The notes under the pieces: generated by a model
Told to the model about the DNA's origin: nothing
The model's database searches: none
What the model saw: only the letters and a program-made list of their open reading frames with translations
Made by a program: the position numbers and the translations under genes
Part shown: piece by piece, positions 1 through 8,387 of the stretch
How the letters are laid out: each line of letters opens with the position of its first letter
Numbering within the stretch: the first letter of the stretch is position 1
NCBI GenBank assembly: GCA_900553685.1
Contig: USEI01000003.1
Coordinates: 62,001 to 126,000 of the forward strand
Source: an uncultured Clostridium sp.
GTDB lineage: Bacteria > Bacillota > Clostridia > TANB77 > CAG-508
Length of the DNA stretch: 64,000 nucleotides
Direction of reading: 5' to 3'

Positions 1-78
1 TAAATTAAAATTAAAATATTTAATTTAAGTTTTTATTTATATGAAGAACTTTTAAGAACTTTTTTACAAATATATTTA

Positions 79-663
79 TTAATGTGAAGATGCTTTTTCT
101 CTAAGCATATATTCTAAAAGGAAATCCATATATCGATTTGTTCTTTTATATTCTTTAAGTTTTCCTTTGTATATAAGTTTAGCATTTTTTAAATTTTTAA
201 AATGTTCTGGTTTTATAACATCTGGTAATCCTGTTGTGTCAACACCAGATTTTTCCATTAATATTTTTACAAATTCTGCACAATAATATGTTTTATCAAG
301 TTTTCTTTTTTTCTCAAATCCTGCTAAAAATAATCCCAAAATATTAAATTTATATTCATCCTTATGTGCTTTTATGTATTCTATTTTCTGACAGATTTTT
401 TCGTAAACTTCATCATGAATTTCTAATTCATATATACTAATTTCTGTATTATAAAACCTTTTATAAGTACCAAAATCAGCACCCTCTTTTACAAATCCTC
501 CTAAAAAAGCAATATATGAATATTTTCTTCCAAAAGAATACATATTTTTCAAATCCTCATCTAGTGATATTGAAACATGTGTATATTCTGCACCAGTTTT
601 CATTTTTATAATTCTAGATAAAAGAGTGCCTGTATGTGCCAAAACTATATAAATTTTCTTCAT
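79..663 (-). CDS. Permuted-papain-like (YiiX/NlpC-P60 type) protein
   Basis: 194 aa, with no signal peptide or membrane segment. The sequence fits the circularly permuted papain-fold amidase group: a His in YTHVSIS (His29) comes first and a Cys in TYYCAEF (Cys128) comes later, which is the reverse of the classical NlpC/P60 order. Members are thought to cleave amide or ester bonds in peptides or lipids, but the substrate here cannot be inferred. The ATG is preceded by AAAGGT. It stands alone, downstream of mgtE on the same strand and separated from it by about 180 bp. The family call is moderately secure; the function is inference. Confidence 0.6.
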   Translation of the reverse strand: MKKIYIVLAHTGTLLSRIIKMKTGAEYTHVSISLDEDLKNMYSFGRKYSYIAFLGGFVKEGADFGTYKRFYNTEISIYELEIHDEVYEKICQKIEYIKAHKDEYKFNILGLFLAGFEKKRKLDKTYYCAEFVKILMEKSGVDTTGLPDVIKPEHFKNLKNAKLIYKGKLKEYKRTNRYMDFLLEYMLREKASSH

Positions 664-842
664 TTTTTTACCTTTTCTATATATTTTATTTTTTCTACAT
701 TTTTATTATAATTCAAAATAATATATATATCAATAAAATAAATAAAATGTTAAGAATTTGATTTATTTTTTTCAAAAACGTTATTTTACTAAATTTATAT
801 AATTATACTGTAACAATGTTACTTTTATGAATGTAATTTATT

Positions 843-2198
843 TTATAAATGAAATACTGCTGTTGAAATTGTAAAGAATAATAAAACTGAAACTGTATCA
901 ACAATTGTTGTAAGTAAAGGTGATGCCATAATTGCTGGATCTAACTTCAATTTTTTAGCAGCTATTGGTAACATACAACCTAATAATTTTGCAATTATTA
1001 CTGTAAACATTAAAGTTACTGAAACTACTACCGCTATCTTTATATCTTGATATTGAATCACAATTCTAGCTGTATTTACTATTCCTAAAGTTAAACCAAC
1101 TAATAATGCTACTCTAAATTCTTTCCACATAGCTTTAAATAAATCTTTAGTACATATTTCATCCATTGCAAGACCTCTTATAATAAGAGTTGAACTTTGT
1201 GAACCACAATTTCCTCCTGTTCCCATTATCATTGGTATAAAAGCTACTAAAAGAGGAAGCGAAGATATTGCAGTTTCAAAGTTTTCAATAATTGCTCCTG
1301 TTACCATTGCAGAAATCATTAAAATAAATAACCATACTATTCTATTTTTTGCATGTTTAAATACACTAGTTTTAAAGTATGATGTTTCTGCTGGTGCAAT
1401 AGCTGCCATTTTTTCAAAGTCTTCTAAAGTTTCTTCTTGCATTACATCAATAGCATCATCTATAGTTATAATACCAACTAATCTTTCTTCTTTATCAACT
1501 ACTGGAACAGCTATGCAATCATATCTATCAAATAACTTGGCTACTTCTTCTTGATCTTCTAAAGTATATGCTTTAATAACATTGGTATCCATTATATCTT
1601 GAACTAGCATATTTCTATCAGCAATTAGAAGTGCTTTTATATCTATAACACCTAAAAGTTTCCTATCAATACTTAAAACATAACAATTGTAAACAGTTTC
1701 TTTTTTTAAACCTTTTTCTTTTATAAATTCAAAAGCTTGTTCAACAGTCATATTTTCTTTTAAATCTATAAATTCTGTTGTCATCATACTTCCAGCTGTA
1801 TCATCTGGATATTTTAATAATTCATTTATTATTTTTCTATTTTGTGGTTTTGTATTTGCAAGTATTCTTTTTACAACATTTGAAGGCATTTCTTCTATTA
1901 AATCAACTGCTTCATCCATATAGATTTCATTCATAACATTTTTTATTTCAGTATCTGTTAAATAACCAATCAATTTCTCTTTATCATCAGGATCTAAATC
2001 TACAAAGACTTCTGCAGCTTTTCCTTTAGATAGCAATCTATAAATCATTATTGTATTTTCTTCATCAAACTCATCTAAAATGCTCGGCAAATCAGCACTA
2101 TTAATTGTTTCTAAATAATCATGTAGTTTATTAATTTTCTTATTTTCAATTAAATTTCTTATTTCTTCTACAATATCAACTATATCTATTGTATCCAT
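843..2198 (-). CDS. mgtE: Magnesium transporter MgtE
   Basis: 451 aa, the normal family length. It has an N-terminal superhelical domain (about 1-130), a pair of CBS domains (about 130-260, including the GIITIDDAIDVM stretch) and a C-terminal channel domain with five hydrophobic segments (about 270-451). The conserved GTGGNCGSQSS motif that lines the pore is present. In this family the cytosolic domains bind Mg2+ and gate a dimeric Mg2+ channel in the inner membrane. The ATG follows a good AGGAGG-type site. I looked upstream for an M-box magnesium riboswitch and did not see its conserved core, so regulation is probably by channel gating. Confidence 0.95.
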   Translation of the reverse strand: MDTIDIVDIVEEIRNLIENKKINKLHDYLETINSADLPSILDEFDEENTIMIYRLLSKGKAAEVFVDLDPDDKEKLIGYLTDTEIKNVMNEIYMDEAVDLIEEMPSNVVKRILANTKPQNRKIINELLKYPDDTAGSMMTTEFIDLKENMTVEQAFEFIKEKGLKKETVYNCYVLSIDRKLLGVIDIKALLIADRNMLVQDIMDTNVIKAYTLEDQEEVAKLFDRYDCIAVPVVDKEERLVGIITIDDAIDVMQEETLEDFEKMAAIAPAETSYFKTSVFKHAKNRIVWLFILMISAMVTGAIIENFETAISSLPLLVAFIPMIMGTGGNCGSQSSTLIIRGLAMDEICTKDLFKAMWKEFRVALLVGLTLGIVNTARIVIQYQDIKIAVVVSVTLMFTVIIAKLLGCMLPIAAKKLKLDPAIMASPLLTTIVDTVSVLLFFTISTAVFHL

Positions 2199-2679
2199 GA
2201 TTTACCTCCTATTTATAATATTTTAGTTATTATAAAATAACAAATTAGATAAAAAAATACTATTTTAACAAACTATGAATTACTTTTAATGGCTAAAGTA
2301 GCACCTTGTAACTTAAGCTGTTAATATAGTAATATTCATAAATAAAGATTTATGTTAATTGCCAACACGATTATTATACTCTTAGTAAATAAAAAAGTCA
2401 ATATATGTCTAAAAAAGTTTATTTTTGCTTTTTTTATTTTTATACAATACTCTATATTTTTCTTTTCTCTCAATTTCTTCCTTTTACTTTTATTTTTTAT
2501 TAAATTAAGAAGTAACCATAATATCCTAATAATTTAAGATTATTTAAATCTCCTTTAAATTTAAAAATATGCTAAAATTACAAAAACATATTGAAAGTTA
2601 GATATAATTAGAAAATAAAAAATTTACAAAACTTATACCAAATTATTGAAAAACACTGAACATCAATGTTTCAGGAGAA
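2199..2679. other. Intergenic region without a supported gene
   Basis: About 480 bp of AT-rich DNA between the mgtE start and the terminator of the tRNA cluster. A short open frame at 2352-2537 is almost entirely Phe, Leu, Ile and Lys, lacks a ribosome binding site and looks like low-complexity noise. The mgtE promoter must lie here, but I could not pick a convincing -35/-10 pair. Confidence 0.5.
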
Positions 2680-2725
2680 AAAAATAGAGTAATAAGACAA
2701 TCCTTTGAAGGCCTTACTACCCTAT
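2680..2725 (-). terminator. Terminator of the tRNA cluster
   Basis: Read on the minus strand, GTAGTAAG and CTTATTAC form a stem and are followed by a T-rich run. It sits just downstream of tRNA-Phe, so it ends the Tyr-Val-Asp-Phe transcript. Confidence 0.6.
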
Positions 2726-2730
2726 GTATA

Positions 2731-2806
2731 TGGTGGCTTCAAGTGGAATCGAACCACTGACACGGGGATTTTCAGTCCCCTGCTCTACCAACTGAGCTAT
2801 GAAGCC
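2731..2806 (-). tRNA. tRNA-Phe (GAA)
   Basis: 76 nt with encoded CCA. The acceptor stem GGCTTCA pairs with TGAAGCC, and the anticodon loop CTGAAAA reads GAA. It is the last gene of the cluster. Confidence 0.95.
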
Positions 2807-2821
2807 TTATATAAAAAATAT

Positions 2822-2845
2822 CTAGTGACTTAAACTAGATATTTT
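2822..2845 (-). terminator. Hairpin between tRNA-Asp and tRNA-Phe
   Basis: On the minus strand, ATATCTAGT and ACTAGATAT form a stem followed by TTTTTTATA. It could be a partial terminator or a processing stem that lowers tRNA-Phe relative to the upstream tRNAs. Confidence 0.5.
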
Positions 2846-2921
2846 GGCGACCTGGAACGGGCTCGAACCGTCGACCTCCGCCGTGACAGGGCGGCATTCT
2901 AACCAACTGAACTACCAGGCC
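2845..2921 (-). tRNA. tRNA-Asp (GTC)
   Basis: 77 nt with encoded CCA. The acceptor begins GGCCTGG, the anticodon loop is CTGTCAC, and the T-loop is TTCGAGC. It lies in a cluster with tRNA-Val and tRNA-Tyr. Confidence 0.95.
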
Positions 2922-2930
2922 ATAAAATAA

Positions 2931-3006
2931 TGGTGGTCGCTATAGGGTTCGAACCTATGACCTCCTGCTTGTAAGGCAGATGCTCTCCCAGCTGAGCTAA
3001 GCGACC
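2931..3006 (-). tRNA. tRNA-Val (TAC)
   Basis: 76 nt with encoded CCA. The acceptor GGTCGCT pairs with AGCGACC, and the anticodon loop CTTACAA reads TAC. Confidence 0.95.
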
Positions 3007-3088
3007 ATTTAATTTGTTCAACTGACGAATTTTATTTTACTATATCTACATCAGTTTGTCAACACTTTTATCCAATTTTTATAAAAAG

Positions 3089-3174
3089 TGGTGGGCAGGG
3101 ATGGATTCGAACCATCGTAGACTCTCGTCGCCAGATTTACAGTCTGGTGCCATTAACCACTCGACCACCTACCC
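3089..3174 (-). tRNA. tRNA-Tyr (GTA)
   Basis: 86 nt including CCA, class II with a long variable arm. The acceptor GGGTAGG closes on the 3' side, and the anticodon loop CTGTAAA reads GTA. It is the first gene of the cluster. Confidence 0.95.
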
Positions 3175-3202
3175 GTATATGCTCATCTTGAGCACATGAC
3201 TA

Positions 3203-3231
3203 ATTATAATGTTATTTTACTTACTTGTCAA
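3203..3231 (-). promoter_or_regulatory. Promoter of the tRNA-Tyr/Val/Asp/Phe cluster
   Basis: On the minus strand, TTGACA and TATAAT are separated by exactly 17 bp, a consensus housekeeping promoter, about 30 bp upstream of tRNA-Tyr. Confidence 0.85.
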
Positions 3232-3362
3232 TACTATTTTTCAATTTTTTTCATTTTTTTGTAAATCTTGTATCAGTTTTTATTTTAATTATTTTATTAC
3301 TTTTTACATATTACTTTTATTAATACAATAATTTTTTCAACTAATATTTTAAATAAGAAAAA

Positions 3363-3833
3363 TTATTCTTCATTATCTATTTCTTCAAATTTATTTATAA
3401 ATTTTACTTCGTTATTAATTTTCTTATATAAAAATATTAATGTTGCTAATATAATAATATCTAAAGATAAATATAATATATAAATTTCAGATTTTCCATA
3501 TCCTTCATTTTTTATAAAGTTATTAATGTCTACAATTCTATTATAAGATAAATTTTCTACACTTCCATTTTCATATTCTATTTTGCAAATTTTCTTACCA
3601 TCTATAACAGAATATTCTATTTTTGTTGCCATCTTTAATTGATTTTCTATTTCAACTAATCCATAATTCGTTTTCGCTTTTTTTATTATATTTTCCCTGT
3701 TATTATCATTAATATATAAAATATATTCGTTACTAGAAATTATATTTTTTATTATTATTGGCATAAAACTAATACATAAAATCATTGTTATTATTAATGC
3801 AATTTTTGTCCAAAATAATTTTACACTTTTCAT
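3363..3833 (-). CDS. Small membrane protein of unknown function
   Basis: 156 aa. One hydrophobic segment lies near residues 8-30 and a second near 116-136, with a roughly 85-residue polar region between them that would sit on one side of the membrane. The C-terminus is acidic (EEIDNEE). I do not recognise the family. The ATG follows GAGG. It is 21 bp downstream of the larger membrane protein at 3855-4976 and probably shares its transcript, which suggests joint function, but nothing in the sequence shows what that is. Confidence 0.55.
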   Translation of the reverse strand: MKSVKLFWTKIALIITMILCISFMPIIIKNIISSNEYILYINDNNRENIIKKAKTNYGLVEIENQLKMATKIEYSVIDGKKICKIEYENGSVENLSYNRIVDINNFIKNEGYGKSEIYILYLSLDIIILATLIFLYKKINNEVKFINKFEEIDNEE

Positions 3834-3854
3834 AATTCCTCTTTCATAAATAGT

Positions 3855-4976
3855 TTATTCTTCAATTTTAGGTAAATATTGCTTTGCAATTCTATTTTCT
3901 GGTTCTTTATCAAATAAATATAAAATTATCAAAAAAATATATTCTAATGGTTTCATAAAAATATAAGTAACATCTGCTTGAAGTGGAGTATTTATATGTT
4001 TTGATAATGGATACCCATATTTATCATAAATATATCTTATTGCCTTATGAAACCTAGGGGTCTTTTCTTCAATTAATTGTTCAAAAGCATTTGCTATACA
4101 TAATTGTCTATTTACAACTATTTTCTGATTTCTTCTGATTCCATATCTTATTGGTTTTACTAATTTTCTATGACCTTTTAAAGAAACGGTACATAAATAA
4201 TGTGCATCATAATAAACTGGTGGTGGTGAATACATTTGGGATAAAGTCCAATCACTTGTTGAAGTAAATGCTTTTATTATTGCGTCTGGTCTTTGTCCGA
4301 ACAAACACAAAATTATTATTAAAATTATTGCAAAAGGAACAGATAAAATAATTGCAATAAGTGGCCATCTTTCAACATTTATATTCATTAATAAATTATT
4401 ACATCCATTTAAAAATTTATTTTCATACTTCTCCCTATTTTTTTGCTTTTCTTTGTATTGTTTTATTACTTCTATTTCAGCTCTTATTGAACATATTATA
4501 TAATTAAAAGGTAGCAGTAAAAAATAACCATATAAAAAGTTTTCTAAAACATTTTTACTTATTTGAATCATAAATACTATGCAAAAAATTCTACATATAG
4601 ATATTCCTGACATAGAAAATACAGTTATAAGTGGTGGTAAATTTGATTTGTTTATTCTTATTAATATATAAGATAGTAAACCAACAGTTAACACAGCATA
4701 TACAGTGGGTGCTGAAACGAAATCTATTGGTGTATGTACTGTTGCATCAAAACTTCCACTATACATTATAGTTTCTGAATAAGTTTTAAATTCAAACACA
4801 TTCCATAATATACATGTAAAAATTATTCCTACTAAAAAAGTTAAAAAATCATGTAAATTTTCTTTAAGTTTTACTTTACTTATCAAATTTAAAATATTTA
4901 TTAATGTTAAATATATTGGCACTAATGTAAAAATAGAAATAATAAGTAAAATTATAAAAAGTAATAAATTTCCCAT
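3855..4976 (-). CDS. Uncharacterised polytopic membrane protein (DUF6688-like)
   Basis: 373 aa with about six membrane segments in the first 235 residues, followed by a conserved-looking soluble tail containing YSPPPVYYDAHYLC, GHRKLVKPIRYGIRR and VVNRQLCIANAFEQL. That tail resembles a family I recall as DUF6688, but the number is from memory and uncertain. No catalytic motif is recognised. The ATG follows AGGAAAAG. It lies between the small HTH regulator upstream and the 156-aa membrane protein downstream, all on the minus strand, so the four genes from 5732 to 3363 may form one operon. Confidence 0.55.
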   Translation of the reverse strand: MGNLLLFIILLIISIFTLVPIYLTLINILNLISKVKLKENLHDFLTFLVGIIFTCILWNVFEFKTYSETIMYSGSFDATVHTPIDFVSAPTVYAVLTVGLLSYILIRINKSNLPPLITVFSMSGISICRIFCIVFMIQISKNVLENFLYGYFLLLPFNYIICSIRAEIEVIKQYKEKQKNREKYENKFLNGCNNLLMNINVERWPLIAIILSVPFAIILIIILCLFGQRPDAIIKAFTSTSDWTLSQMYSPPPVYYDAHYLCTVSLKGHRKLVKPIRYGIRRNQKIVVNRQLCIANAFEQLIEEKTPRFHKAIRYIYDKYGYPLSKHINTPLQADVTYIFMKPLEYIFLIILYLFDKEPENRIAKQYLPKIEE

Positions 4977-5032
4977 ATCTTTTCCTCATTTTTATTTTTA
5001 TTACAATTAGAAATTTTTCTAATTTGTTTATT

Positions 5033-5236
5033 TTATTCTTTTGAATATTCTAAAATATCTCCTGGTGTGCAATCTAAAGCTTCACAAATAGCATTCAAAG
5101 TAGAAAATCTAATTGCTCTTCCTTTGTTGTTTTTCAAAATAGATAAATTAGCTTGAGTGATTCCTACTTTCTCTGCTAATTCTTGAGAAGATATTTTTCG
5201 TTTTGCCATCATTACATCTAAATTCACAATAATCAT
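5033..5236 (-). CDS. Small XRE/Cro-type HTH regulator
   Basis: 67 aa, a single helix-turn-helix domain. The motif is SSQELAEKVGITQANLSILKN followed by RFSTLNAICEALDCTPGDILEY, the typical signature of YozG-like proteins. Such stand-alone Cro/CI domains are frequently encoded next to a DUF2975 membrane protein, as here (28 bp apart). It likely binds DNA as a dimer and controls its own operon; two 12-bp direct repeats upstream of the operon promoter are candidate sites. The ATG follows GGAG. Confidence 0.85.
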   Translation of the reverse strand: MIIVNLDVMMAKRKISSQELAEKVGITQANLSILKNNKGRAIRFSTLNAICEALDCTPGDILEYSKE

Positions 5237-5264
5237 GATATTATTCTCCTATTTTCTTCTCTTT

Positions 5265-5732
5265 TTAAATTGTTAAATCATTTTCATTCTTATATTCAAT
5301 TGCCTTATTAAATAACTCTGACAAAATATATAAAGCTATTGTTACTCCTATGAATAATATAAACATAAATAATAATACAATTATAACTAATATACTCATA
5401 TTTTTTACTATAAAAGTTTCAAAAATAAAATCAAACATCCAAAATAATGATGCTACAGCTGAAATTTTTTGAGATGCTTTTAGTTTCTTAACTGTATTTT
5501 CACAAAAAGGATTATCCTCTTTTAGCGAATTAAATAGCCCAACAAATTGATATATTATTAATAATAGGCATATTGCATTTGGATAAAATAATATAATATT
5601 AGGATTTATAGAAATATTTGTATTTGAAATTATTATTGGAAAAATTATTAATATTACTATTCCAAAAACAAAAACTACCTGTAATAGAATTTTCAAAATA
5701 TTTCCTAATCCATATTTTCCAAAAACTTTCAT
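5265..5732 (-). CDS. DUF2975 family membrane protein
   Basis: 155 aa with four hydrophobic segments (about 15-37, 47-66, 92-112 and 115-140). The length, topology and the adjacent Cro-type HTH gene all match the DUF2975 family, which is often found with a YozG-like regulator. The biochemical role is unknown. It is the first gene after the promoter at 5798-5826 and starts at an ATG preceded by AAGAAGG. Confidence 0.75.
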   Translation of the reverse strand: MKVFGKYGLGNILKILLQVVFVFGIVILIIFPIIISNTNISINPNIILFYPNAICLLLIIYQFVGLFNSLKEDNPFCENTVKKLKASQKISAVASLFWMFDFIFETFIVKNMSILVIIVLLFMFILFIGVTIALYILSELFNKAIEYKNENDLTI

Positions 5733-5797
5733 ATATTTACCTTCTTTTTATTTCTATATTAATAAATTTATAATTATAAATTTATTTTTATGCTTTT

Positions 5798-5826
5798 TAT
5801 ATATCATTTATTTTTTTGTTTGTCAA
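5798..5826 (-). promoter_or_regulatory. Promoter of the DUF2975/HTH operon
   Basis: On the minus strand, TTGACA (5821-5826) and TATATA (5798-5803) are 17 bp apart. The transcript would run into the DUF2975 gene at 5732. Confidence 0.7.
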
Positions 5827-5829
5827 TTA

Positions 5830-5862
5830 TTTTTTATCGTTTTTCAATATTTTTTTATCGTT
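5830..5862 (-). promoter_or_regulatory. Tandem 12-bp direct repeats upstream of the promoter
   Basis: AACGATAAAAAA (minus strand) occurs at 5830-5841 and again at 5851-5862. The repeats are 21 bp apart, two helical turns, immediately upstream of the -35 box. This arrangement fits an operator or activator site for the operon's own HTH protein. Confidence 0.55.
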
Positions 5863-6059
5863 TATTTTAATCACTTTTGTTCAAAATATTCTTTAAAGTA
5901 AAATAATTAACTACTAATTAGAACTAATAATAATTGAATTAATTATTATATAAAATAATATTTCTATATTCATTTTATACATATCTAGCGCCTATTTAAT
6001 GTATATAATTTCTAAAACAAAAATTTTTATGAAAATTTTAAAAAAATTAAATTTAGGTA

Positions 6060-6088
6060 TTGACATATTATATTCAATCGTTTATAAT
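6060..6088 (+). promoter_or_regulatory. Promoter of the CAT-anticodon tRNA
   Basis: TTGACA (6060-6065), a 17-bp spacer and TATAAT (6083-6088), about 28 bp before the tRNA. A consensus strong promoter. Confidence 0.9.
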
Positions 6089-6116
6089 TAATCTTGCGTT
6101 GAGCAAGAAACAATAT

Positions 6117-6193
6117 GCGCCCTTAGCTCAGTTGGTCAGAGCAACCGGCTCATAACCGGTGGGTCCAAGGTTCGAATCCTTGAGGGCGCACCA
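6117..6193 (+). tRNA. tRNA-Met (CAT), elongator type
   Basis: 77 nt with encoded CCA. The acceptor GCGCCCT pairs with AGGGCGC, and the anticodon loop CTCATAA reads CAT. An elongator Met tRNA is most likely, but a lysidine-modified Ile tRNA cannot be excluded by eye. Its 3' end is the anchor of the repeat array that follows. Confidence 0.85.
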
Positions 6194-6420
6194 AAACCTC
6201 TAGTAAAACTAGAGGTTTTATTTTTTTCTAAAAATTTATGGAAGTCTGAAAAAGGTTTATTTATAGCCTTTTTTTGTTTTTAATGTTTTTAAATTTCTCT
6301 CAAAATTTTACAGTTTTTCTCAATTTACATTACCAAACACATAACCAAAATTTGAAATTTTTATTTTTGGTTATCTAATTTGCATAACCAAAGTTTATTT
6401 CGGTTATGTAAAAGTCCTAT
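6183..6420 (+). repeat. Repeat copy R1: tRNA 3' end, terminator and left-end segment
   Basis: R1 is the authentic tRNA 3' end (AGGGCGCACCA), then a terminator hairpin with stem ACCTCTAG/CTAGAGGT and a T-run, a second hairpin (AAAAAGG/GCCTTTTT), and a conserved tail ending near CTCAATTTACA. Related copies start near 10568, 12776 and 14647. The copy closes with two inverted repeats built on CATAACC/GGTTATG. Confidence 0.85.
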
Positions 6421-6444
6421 AACATTGATTTTATAGGACTCTCT

Positions 6445-6720
6445 CGCTTTATAATATTTTTTCATTATCTTGTTCTTCTTTTAATAATTGATAGTAATAA
6501 TATCATTAAAATAAAAGATATTTATGAAAATATTTCTAAAACTACAATATATTTTACACCTGAACAAGTTAGAATATCAATAAAATATGCAATAGACCAT
6601 AGAAACGAACAAAAATCAATACAGAATTTCAAAAAAATTTTTAATTATGATTATGACGAAGAAATTTTTACTAACAAAGATTTTCTCGAAGAAATTGCAA
6701 ATATTTTGCAAAAAATATAA
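6445..6720 (+). pseudogene. 5'-truncated gene remnant of unknown family
   Basis: An open frame ends in TAA at 6718-6720 and reads well for about 90 codons, including YFTPEQVRISIKYAIDHRNE and a C-terminus ending NILQKI. It has no ATG, GTG or TTG with a ribosome binding site. The residue mix looks like a genuine acidic/basic soluble protein rather than noise. It lies directly after repeat R1, so it is probably the 3' end of a gene cut by the recombination that built the array. The family is not recognised. Confidence 0.45.
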
Positions 6721-6884
6721 CTTTTTTTATAATATATATTATATATAAAGAATTCTATATTAAGTAAATAAAAGTATGAGTAAATTTCAAAATAATTTTA
6801 AATATGATAAAAGTATATTTTCTAATAACGTTCTATTGAAGAATTAATACAACTAGTATATATTAAAATGCATTATAAATAAAA

Positions 6885-6912
6885 AAATACTTCTTAATGA
6901 AGTATTTTTTTA
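6885..6912. terminator. Terminator hairpin
   Basis: AAATACTTC and GAAGTATTT form a stem flanked by A- and T-runs, so it could act in both directions. It lies just past the stop of the minus-strand gene at 6914. Confidence 0.65.
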
Positions 6913-6913
6913 T

Positions 6914-7555
6914 CTATTTATAATTTATTATAAAATTTATTTCAGACAAAGGTTCTTTAAGTTTATAAAAATTTGTATCTCCAATATTTTGATAATTTAT
7001 ATCAAATAAATCTATATTTAATTTTTCACCTATGACAAATTGTTCTGGTAATTTAAAAGAAATTTTATGTATTAATTCTCCAGATTCTAAAACTTCATTC
7101 TGATTAGAAAATTGTGTATTATTTAATAAGTTTTTTTCTTCAAAATTTTCTTTAAAAATATTTTTATAGAATATATTGCTATACATAACCCAATCTTGTG
7201 AAGATATTGATGTCTGTCCATTAAATCTATCTCCTAAATAATATTCTTCATTAAATACTCTTAATATATATCCTACATGATTTAAACTATTAGAATTTGA
7301 AAATTTTAGTTCAAAATTTAATTCATTTTCATTAGTATATTGAAGATTAGATAAAACAATATTAAAATCCCCAACACTTACCGAATTTTCAGATAGAGTA
7401 TTAGTTTCTTTATTATAAATTAAATCTTCATTTATACACTCAATTTTTGCATATTTATTTTCATATATAAAAGTAGCAATTTTTTCTCTAAAAGCAAAAC
7501 ATAATCCTACTATAATTAGTATTAATATCACTATAATTAAAATTGTTTTTTTCAT
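6914..7555 (-). CDS. Membrane-anchored protein, family shared with the gene at 13803
   Basis: 213 aa. An N-terminal hydrophobic segment (about 4-24) anchors a predicted extracytoplasmic domain. It is clearly related to the protein at 13803-14504: both contain LNHVGYILRV, a YxLGDRFNGQ motif and a C-terminal FDLNYQNIGD-like motif. The family is not one I recognise. It is encoded on the opposite strand from its relative, with a remnant of a third copy at 10305-10427. The ATG follows GGGGGAG. Repeated occurrence within the tRNA-anchored array suggests cargo specific to these modules. Confidence 0.6.
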   Translation of the reverse strand: MKKTILIIVILILIIVGLCFAFREKIATFIYENKYAKIECINEDLIYNKETNTLSENSVSVGDFNIVLSNLQYTNENELNFELKFSNSNSLNHVGYILRVFNEEYYLGDRFNGQTSISSQDWVMYSNIFYKNIFKENFEEKNLLNNTQFSNQNEVLESGELIHKISFKLPEQFVIGEKLNIDLFDINYQNIGDTNFYKLKEPLSEINFIINYK

Positions 7556-7611
7556 TTTATCTCCCCCTATTTAATTATTATTTAATACCTAAAACGGATA
7601 TAAGTCAAGAC

Positions 7612-7640
7612 TTGACTGTATAGTTTTTTTATTATATAAT
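7612..7640 (+). promoter_or_regulatory. Promoter of the secreted-protein gene at 7723
   Basis: TTGACT (7612-7617), 17 bp, TATAAT (7635-7640). It predicts a transcript starting near 7647, which places the inverted repeat at 7666-7685 in the 5' UTR. Confidence 0.8.
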
Positions 7641-7665
7641 TTAAAGGCACTTTTATCATGTGCAT

Positions 7666-8279
7666 AAAAAGATTTTCACAACTGAGTATATAAAATATCA
7701 ATAAGGAGATAAGATAAGGATTATGCGAAAAAAGATTTCAATAATGCTTGTATTGGTTTTATGCTTGGTTATGAATTCTGTTGTCACATTTGCGGCAGAG
7801 GACGTTTCTACGAGCGAACCTCCTACAAGTGATAATGTAATTGTTGTTGACTTTGAAGAACAGACTGTTACTAGAGCAGGTGAATTTGCTGGTAGTTTCA
7901 GTAATGGAACCTGTACTATCAGCGGAATACCGGATTACGGCGGAAATAATATTATTTTCTTGCGGAATGTTCCTGGAAAAAATATTAACTGCAAAATCTC
8001 TGGGAACCCCAATATGCATTATAGATTAGAGTATCTGTATTCTGGTTTTCCGGCAACAACTTATGTTTCAGGAGGTGTGTTAGGTAATGGTTCTACTACG
8101 CCTACAACAGCACTCGATCATACTGGAAAATATTATGTAACCGTATTTGCTTATAGTGGCTCCACAAATGCCCAAAAATTAACTCTGACATTCAAATCTT
8201 GGTAATAAATATTGAGAATAGTTCAGAGTAATACCAGTAACTAACTAATTAATTAATCAGTTGTGAGATAAATCTTTTT
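7666..8279. repeat. Inverted repeats flanking the secreted-protein gene
   Basis: AAAAAGATT (7666-7674) and TCACAACTGA (7676-7685) upstream are matched by TCAGTTGTGA (8257-8266) and AATCTTTTT (8271-8279) downstream. The pairing totals 19 bp with small bulges. Both arms fall inside the predicted transcript, before the terminator at 8281, so the 5' and 3' UTRs could pair. Confidence 0.7.
7723..8205 (+). CDS. Small secreted protein of unknown function
   Basis: 160 aa. A clear signal peptide covers about residues 1-25, with probable cleavage after TFA in VVTFAAED. The mature part of about 135 residues is rich in Gly, Ser, Thr and Asn, with one Cys pair (Cys69 and Cys92 by approximate count), and reads like a beta-rich exported domain. 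The base composition is visibly richer in G+C than the neighbours, suggesting acquisition from elsewhere. It has its own promoter and terminator. The family is not recognised. The ATG at 7723 lies about 14 bases after AAGGAG, with a second purine-rich stretch closer. Confidence 0.65.
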   Translation: MRKKISIMLVLVLCLVMNSVVTFAAEDVSTSEPPTSDNVIVVDFEEQTVTRAGEFAGSFSNGTCTISGIPDYGGNNIIFLRNVPGKNINCKISGNPNMHYRLEYLYSGFPATTYVSGGVLGNGSTTPTTALDHTGKYYVTVFAYSGSTNAQKLTLTFKSW

Positions 8280-8280
8280 T

Positions 8281-8311
8281 GGGAGAATATATAAAATGTT
8301 CTCCCTTTTTT
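8281..8311 (+). terminator. Terminator of the secreted-protein gene
   Basis: GGGAGAA and TTCTCCC form a stem followed by six T residues. Confidence 0.8.
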
Positions 8312-8387
8312 CTTTAAAATATATTTAGTTCATTAATTTTTTATATTTTATTACTATTAATTATATTTTATACTCACCAATAATTTA

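Noticed and set aside
2199..2340. M-box magnesium riboswitch before mgtE
   Set aside because: The conserved AGGTGAGGCTCC-type core is not present.
2352..2537. Open frame of 61 codons
   Set aside because: Almost all Phe, Leu, Ile and Lys in AT-rich DNA, no ribosome binding site and no recognisable family.
7759..8029. Open frames overlapping the secreted-protein gene on both strands
   Set aside because: They share the DNA of a gene with a signal peptide, promoter and terminator; no independent start signals.
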